From: Anastatus disparis
Taxonomy: Eukaryota > Arthropoda > Insecta > Hymenoptera > Eupelmidae
DNA: 64,000 bases
Reading direction: 5' to 3'
NCBI GenBank assembly: GCA_017163975.1
Contig: JAFFSR010000242.1
Coordinates: forward strand, 955,001-1,019,000
Below are positions 59,711-64,000 of the stretch, piece by piece. The position numbers were made by a program, and so were the translations under genes. Position 1 is the first letter of the stretch. Each line of letters starts with the position of its first letter. The notes under the pieces are model-generated. The model did no database searches. It saw only the letters and a list, made by a program, of their open reading frames with translations, and was not told the origin of the DNA.

Positions 59711-59986
59711 TTTTTTTCGAAAGAAAATTAGTGTATGTGCTACCCATATCGCGACTCTTAAGAAATCTGATCTCATTGAGTATCGGTTGATTGTTGGTCA
59801 CAAAAGTGGCTGACCATCCATCGGTAGTCAAAGTTTTCGGTATGGCGGTGTCTGACAGTCTAGCCTGATGTAATGTGTTAAACGGTTCCGGGCTGGGCTC
59901 CCTCGACATCTCCATAGAAAAAGGTTAATTATATAAAGGATAACAATATCCTTTATATATTAATCTTTTTTTTATAAAAAATAAAA
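59711..59986 (+). mobile_element. 5'-truncated LINE insertion in the polymerase, with 16-bp TSD
   Basis: Flanked by CTATTACACTACTTCT at 59695-59710 and 59987-60002. The body ends with a 12-bp perfect hairpin ATATAAAGGATA-ACAA-TATCCTTTATAT, then a T-run and an A-rich tail. Its last 100 bp match the fragment at 30705-30803, so both are the 3' end of one LINE family that I cannot name. There is no ORF in it. Confidence 0.9.
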
Positions 59987-60077
59987 CTATTACACTACTT
60001 CTGGATTGACGTGGAATGCGATGTTAAGGGGTGTCTTCATACCGGCACAGAGATCTACCTTATCTATATTTGAATTA

Positions 60078-60374
60078 TGCATTTTAATAAAAATTTAATT
60101 ATTTTTGGCTAAAATTCATAGAAAAGGCACATTCTCAACATGCCAAAGAATTTATTGCAACGTTAAAAGACAATATTAGGGTAAAAATAAAGGCGAAAAC
60201 TGTTTAATACGATTAACTTTTCAATGTAGTTATGAATAATCGTATTATGCAGTTTTTGTCTTCATTTTTACTTTTATTCTGTCTTTTAACGTTGCAATAA
60301 ATTCTTTAGAATGTCAAGAATGTGCCTCTTCTACGAATTTCAGTCATGAATAGTTAAATTTTTATTAAAATTCA
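60078..60374. mobile_element. 297-bp fully palindromic MITE in the polymerase, TA target
   Basis: Ends TGCATTTTAATAAAAATTTAA and TTAAATTTTTATTAAAATTCA, flanked by TA (60076-60077 and 60375-60376). The arms pair along their entire length (TTTATTGCAACGTTAAAAGACA near 60147 is inverted near 60280). There is no spacer beyond about 25 bp at the centre. Polymerase sequence resumes directly after it. Confidence 0.85.
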
Positions 60375-61183
60375 TAAGAACGAGGTATACGAGGTGGAAT
60401 CAGTCAGTATTGCAATCGCTATGGCAAAGCGAATAATCCGTACATGGGACAAGATTATAATCCCAACGAAGATGAAAAATATTTGATGTATTACGATGTC
60501 AATAACTTGTACGGTTGGGCCACGACTGAGCCATTACCATCTGGTGGCTTCAGATGGGTGGATAACCTGGATAGATATGACTTCTTCGATATTCCTGATG
60601 ACTATCCATTCGGTTACATACTGGAAGTGGACTTGGAATATCCTCAATCTCTTCACAACAAACACAAAGATATGCCATTTTGTGCTGAGCACAGAGCACC
60701 TCCAGATTCTAAACAGACTAAATTGATGACAACTTTGCACGATAAGCAGCGTTATGTACTTCATTATCCTGCATTGAAGCAGGCATTACTCCATGGATTA
60801 CGTCTAAAGAAAATCCATCGAGCTCTTCAATTTGATCAAAGTCGATGGCTCAAAAAGTACATCGACTTGAACAGCGAGAAGAGAAAAAATGCTAAGAATG
60901 AGTTCGAGAAGATGCTCTTCAAACTCTTTAACAACACTGTTTATGGAAAAACCATAGAAAACGAGCGAAAACATGTGGACATCAAGCTCGTCAGTAAATG
61001 GAAAGGACGCTGTGGTGCACAGGCGCTTATTGCCAGACTTAACTTCAGTAGTTGTGCTACCTTTGATGAAAATCTTGTAGCTATTCAGCTCTTAATAACA
61101 GAGATTTGCATCAGGAAACCTATCTACATCGGGCTCTCTGTACTGGATTTGTCCAAAACTCTCGTATACCGCTTCCATTATGA

Positions 61184-61486
61184 CTCAGTGCCTACGACGA
61201 CAAACGATATCTGCAGTCAGAAACTACGGACACTCTTCCTTGGGGCCACTACTTGGCAAAGCCGCCAAGTTTAGAAGTGGGGGAAGCAGCTACCGAGCCG
61301 CCGAGACTTGTGGTAGGAGAAGTTGCTGCTGCTGAGGTGGGGAGATCCCTATATGAGCGGCTGCACGAGCGGCCTAGCATCATTCAGTTTGCAGCCTCCT
61401 CAAAAGATAATCAACAAGTCCTCAAAATAACTCATCAGTTAACAAGTGAAGAAGCAACAGGCAGTAGCAAAAGATCCAGACTTTGA
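61184..61486 (+). pseudogene. C-terminal tail of the polymerase ORF, or next ORF, joined by deletion
   Basis: A frame open from about 61184 to TGA at 61486. It begins SAYDDKRYLQSETTDTLPWG, a block I associate with the C-terminal end of this polymerase family, then becomes low-complexity (repeats of the VGEAATEPPRL type) and ends KRSRL. It overlaps the end of the palm frame in another frame, so a deletion between them (removing motif C and the thumb) is the simplest explanation. An alternative is the 3' part of a separate gene. Confidence 0.5.
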
Positions 61487-61489
61487 TTT

Positions 61490-61890
61490 TACCAGCGAAT
61501 CTTAAATTAAGGTTAGTATTTTTTTCTTTGATGATGATTTAGTCTTAGCCAATTGTTTAAGTCTTTCGATAGAACTTAAAAAAAAGTTTTTAAAGTGATT
61601 TAATAGTATTAAAATGAAGTGAATGGAAATGCAAGTAAATGCAAAGTGCTGCTAATAAATAAAAACTTTTTATAATGTACAAAGGTGGCCAAGTCCTTGA
61701 ATTTTCTAATGTTTAGTGCGTACATGTGTGTAAATATATATATAATAAGTGTATAGTTATGAGTGTATAAATGAAAATTGGATATCATTATAATAAATTT
61801 AATGTTTAACTTTAAAAAGTGTTTATTTTATTTCAATTTCTTAATATACATTATTAAATACATTTTTCTTAAATTCAAATTAAAAAAAAA
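61490..61890. other. A+T-rich convergent intergenic region
   Basis: It lies between the plus-strand polymerase remnant and the minus-strand BIR-RING ORF, which converge here. Several AATAAA motifs occur on plus (for example 61657 and 61791). No ORF. Confidence 0.6.
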
Positions 61891-61892
61891 AC

Positions 61893-62300
61893 TTATGATA
61901 CGTAAATTCGAATTCTTTGATTAATAACTTTTCTACAAATTACACATTTTTTAACAATGGATGAACAATGATAACAACTACAACAGTGTCCACAGGGTAT
62001 AAATGCGACTTCTACTTCATTATCAAGACAAATTTTACATCTATTGGTATTTTCTTCAGCAGAATCATTCCGACAAGGTATATCTCGGATGAAGCGACAA
62101 CAGCCATTCCACTTTTTGTGCTCTAATAGTGGATTGTCATCGATTTCCCATCTACATATTTCTGTAGAACATTCAAAACAACGGACTTTATCTATTTCAC
62201 CAGTGTAGTAAAATCCTGCTGTAGCTAAATCTTCAGGTTTTAAAAAACTCAAAGGCCAATTTTTAAAACTTTCAAGACTGTTTTGCTGTATTCAATACAT
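61893..62300 (-). CDS. BIR-RING protein (inhibitor-of-apoptosis type) carried by the Polinton-like element
   Basis: Open on minus from a TGA near 62308 to the stop at 61893. One complete BIR comes first: SFKNWPLSFLKPEDLATAGF, then the zinc ligands in CFEC, LEHKKW and CCRFI. A C-terminal C3HC4 RING follows: CKICLD, IPCGHCCSCYHC, CVICRKVI. About 130 residues in all, far shorter than host IAPs with two or three BIRs but like small viral IAPs. BIR domains bind caspases or IAP antagonists and the RING is an E3 ligase (family knowledge). No ATG precedes the BIR in frame. TACAG at its upstream edge (about 62302) could be a splice acceptor, so a 5' exon may be missing or lie further upstream. No stops or frameshifts, unlike its neighbours. 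Confidence 0.75.
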
Positions 62301-62358
62301 GATCACGTTGAATTATTTGTAAGTTTTTATTCTTTATAAATTAATTACAAAATATTTA

Positions 62359-63280
62359 TTAAGCATCTGCTTTATTAATCCAACTATTGTGAGTATTGTC
62401 GAAACCAAGCCACTTCACCAATACTTCATTTCCACGTCTTCCAAGAATCTTCTCTATAAGATAGTAATCAGGATATTCGACACTTTGTAATTCTTGTTCA
62501 TGAAAACATCCAGCTATTGGTTGATCTTTGTAATCCTGCAAGAGAAAAGTAACTGGTTTTGTTTTTCGAACTTGGTGTACAGTAAATATTTCAATAGACC
62601 AGTTGGGTGTATATCCTTTTTCGAATACTTGTTTCAACTTGCTTACTCGTACTTATATCATTAACTTTGAACTTTGGTTTCTTTTCTATTAAATTAACAT
62701 TACGCTTGAATCGTCGAAGAACTTCAGCTTCGTTTTCAGCTGTAACATCTTTCGGTTTCATATTAATAGTCCGATGCTTCTCATCATTGTACTTGTGAAT
62801 CAAATTGGAGATAATATCAATCCACTTGTAGTTACCACGTAAACTAAACTGTTTCCACATTTTGTTTTTGAGGGTACGATTAAAGCGTTCGCAAATAGAC
62901 GCCTTGAGATTACTATACGTCGAGTAGAGATTGATTTTATATTGTTGCATGAGATTCTGGAAATTGGTATTATAGAACTCCTTGCCTCGGTTGGTGTGAA
63001 GATTCTTAGGCACTCTACCTTTTGTCAATACAGACTTCATAGCAGCAGAAACATCTATACCAGTTTTTTGTTTTACAGGAACAGTCCAGGCGTATTTTGA
63101 AAAAACATCTATAACTGTAAGCATGTATTTGTAGCCTTTGTTTTCTCGAGAATAAGGTTGCATCTCTACTAGATCAGCTTGCCATGTCTCGTCCGAACCT
63201 CGCACATCAAACTTTCGACGAGGATGATTACGACGTGCTGGCTTGTGAAGCTCTTCTACAAGTCCATGACGTTGTTCCAT
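62359..63280 (-). pseudogene. Polinton-type rve integrase with C-terminal chromodomain, frameshifted
   Basis: ATG at 63278-63280. N-terminal basic segment (PARRNHPRRKFD), then the RNase-H-like core: first catalytic Asp in TWQADLVEMQPY, a HTNRGKEFYN block where the second catalytic Asp is expected but Asn is present, and the Glu in CERFNRTLKNKMW. The frame is lost near 62640. The next frame (to 62359) continues as GYTPNWSIEIFTVHQV (SH3-like segment) and a chromodomain (DYYLIEKILGRRGNEVLVKW, then FDNTHNSWI). The family joins element ends to host DNA. The Asp-to-Asn change plus the frameshift should make this copy inactive. A TATAAAAGG (63326-63334) and TCAGT (63293-63297) lie upstream. Confidence 0.85.
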
Positions 63281-63292
63281 CGATGGTTATCG

Positions 63293-63334
63293 ACTGACTG
63301 CTTTGCACTAACAGTGACAATGCCTCCTTTTATA
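63293..63334 (-). promoter_or_regulatory. Core promoter of the integrase gene
   Basis: On minus, TATAAAAGG (63326-63334), then CAGTCAGTCG, which offers overlapping initiators 35-39 bp downstream of the first T, then the integrase ATG at 63280. The TATA sequence is the same as in the divergent promoter at 57435-57443. Confidence 0.5.
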
Positions 63335-63354
63335 GTCTCAATTTCCAACTGGCT

Positions 63355-63651
63355 TTATATGAATTTCTTATCTAGCTCGTCTCTATGCACCTCTACAATT
63401 TTATCTAGGTTATTGAGATCACTTCTCAAACTAGATATTGAATCTAATAATTTTTGAACTTCCAAACGTACGATACGCTGTAAAGTATCTAAATTTACAG
63501 CTTCATTGAGTTGATTAGGTGATGCGAGATTAAAAAGCCTCTTATTTTCTATATCGTATTGTTCATCTTTTGTGAGTTTATAGCCAATACCCGGAGGTCC
63601 TCGACTACCCTCACTTCGTTTGAGATTACGTCCGAATACATCGACGCTCAT
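63355..63651 (-). CDS. Small conserved Polinton-associated ORF
   Basis: ATG at 63649-63651 and an intact frame of 98 codons. MSVDVFGRNLKRSEGSRGPP is followed by YKLTKDEQYDIENKRLFNL and a C-terminal helix-rich, leucine/isoleucine-spaced stretch (residues about 55-95) that could form a coiled coil. I recall this type of protein as repeatedly found beside Polinton-like integrases in insects; its role is not known to me, a virion or DNA-associated part being a guess. It lies 75 bp upstream of the integrase start on the same strand. Confidence 0.6.
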   Translation of the reverse strand: MSVDVFGRNLKRSEGSRGPPGIGYKLTKDEQYDIENKRLFNLASPNQLNEAVNLDTLQRIVRLEVQKLLDSISSLRSDLNNLDKIVEVHRDELDKKFI

Positions 63652-63682
63652 TTTTATAATGCATGGTATAGGTGTCTACACC

Positions 63683-64000
63683 TCAATATATATAGCCTCC
63701 TTCACGTAACTCTTCTATAATTGAATGTATCTCATTTTTATGGCTAGGGTTTTCAGCTTCTCTTTCAGCAATGAGTAATCGAAGTCTATCAACGAGTTCG
63801 TTTGGATCATCCCAGTATACGTAATCCATTCTCGTATCTCTTCTTGCAATTTTATATCGAGGTAACGATCCTCCTCTTTTTTTCAATGAAAACAAAGGAC
63901 TAATGATACTGTCGAATTTCTTACTTTTGTGTGTACGAATAGTCTCATCACTTCTGTAGCATCGTTTGTAAGCATTAGTAGTTTCAAGAATCTTCTTGTA
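63683..64000 (-). CDS. Polinton-associated ORF, 5' end outside the window
   Basis: The minus frame is open from the window edge to the stop at 63683 (about 105 codons). Basic N-terminal part with Lys/Arg clusters (THKSKKFDS), a FSLKKRGGSLPRYKIARRD stretch, then DYVYWDDPNELVDRLRLL and an acidic helical end, IIEELREGGYIY. No ATG is needed inside the window since the frame runs off the edge. I recall the DDPNELVDRL block from Polinton-like loci; function unknown. Same strand and order as the small ORF and integrase, suggesting an operon-like cluster of separately promoted genes. Confidence 0.6.
   Translation of the reverse strand, partial: YKKILETTNAYKRCYRSDETIRTHKSKKFDSIISPLFSLKKRGGSLPRYKIARRDTRMDYVYWDDPNELVDRLRLLIAEREAENPSHKNEIHSIIEELREGGYIY

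Larger units (their letters stand above)
58408..61180 (+). pseudogene. Protein-primed family B DNA polymerase (Polinton/adintovirus type), broken
   Basis: Order seen on plus: CFKWAILSALHPVEYNS (58432) to the TAG at 58782. An abrupt junction near 58834 follows, where the region expected to hold exonuclease motif I is missing. Next come CHIC / DHCHLTGAYRGPAHKECN (zinc-finger-like, TAG at 59056), NLSVYDAYIFIKEI (exonuclease motif II type), and after a frame change near 59450, YSDLYLKTD (exonuclease motif III type). An insertion at 59711-59986 and a palindromic MITE at 60078-60374 interrupt it. The palm follows: DVNNLYGWA (motif A type, 60497) and KLFNNTVYGKTIEN (motif B type, 60930). The frame ends in unrelated sequence before motif C. 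Replication of the element is the family role; this copy cannot encode it. Confidence 0.8.

Overview
The window reads as one stretch of a large, very A+T-rich arthropod nuclear genome. It is most likely an insect. A hymenopteran is my best guess, based on the style of the Polinton-like proteins at the right end and not on any host gene. No bacterial-style gene density, rRNA, functional tRNA or CRISPR array is visible. Nearly all interpretable sequence is mobile-element material, and almost every protein-coding remnant is broken.

Layout. 1-42 kb: mostly A+T-rich non-coding DNA. It holds (i) a CpG- and pyrimidine-rich patch at about 2.5-4.5 kb and another at 17.3-17.55 kb that look like insect promoter/5'-exon regions, without a secure coding exon; and (ii) many non-autonomous DNA elements, most of them long palindromes (6.1, 10.0-11.4, 12.7, 13.2, 18.3, 19.5, 20.3-21.3, 26.9, 28.1, 31.1, 33.7, 35.1, 36.0 kb). 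At 38.0-40.4 kb is a CACTG-ended element with an internal satellite. 41.7-43.7 kb: a nested palindrome whose insertions (one TA-flanked, one TTAA-flanked) can be dissected. 43.7-45.66 kb: a decayed R1-like non-LTR retrotransposon on the minus strand.

45.8-52.6 kb is the most unusual part. A minus-strand array of five histone-mRNA-type stem-loops sits behind a chimeric ORF that contains an inverted internal piece of a Jockey-like reverse transcriptase. Two plus-strand units then follow, each with a CCAAT box and TATA-like element (a TCAGT initiator is intact in unit A; in unit B its counterpart is TTAGT). Each unit continues into apparently non-coding, hairpin-rich sequence and ends in a perfect 6-bp stem / TTTC-loop hairpin of histone type. 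The second unit is interrupted at its predicted start site by a 2.85-kb Jockey-like element with a 12-bp target duplication.

52.7-56.3 kb: tandem A+T-rich palindromic monomers, interrupted by a 1.1-kb TA-flanked element and a tRNA-derived SINE. 56.7-64 kb: a degenerate Polinton/Maverick (adintovirus-like) element running off the right edge. It has a spliced minus-strand gene and a plus-strand protein-primed DNA polymerase B pseudogene, driven from a divergent pair of TATA/TCAGT promoters. On the minus strand it carries a BIR-RING apoptosis-inhibitor ORF, an rve integrase with chromodomain, and two small conserved Polinton-type ORFs. The polymerase carries stops, frameshifts, two internal deletions and two nested insertions. 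The integrase has lost its second catalytic Asp and is frameshifted. I therefore read the element as dead, although the BIR-RING frame is intact.
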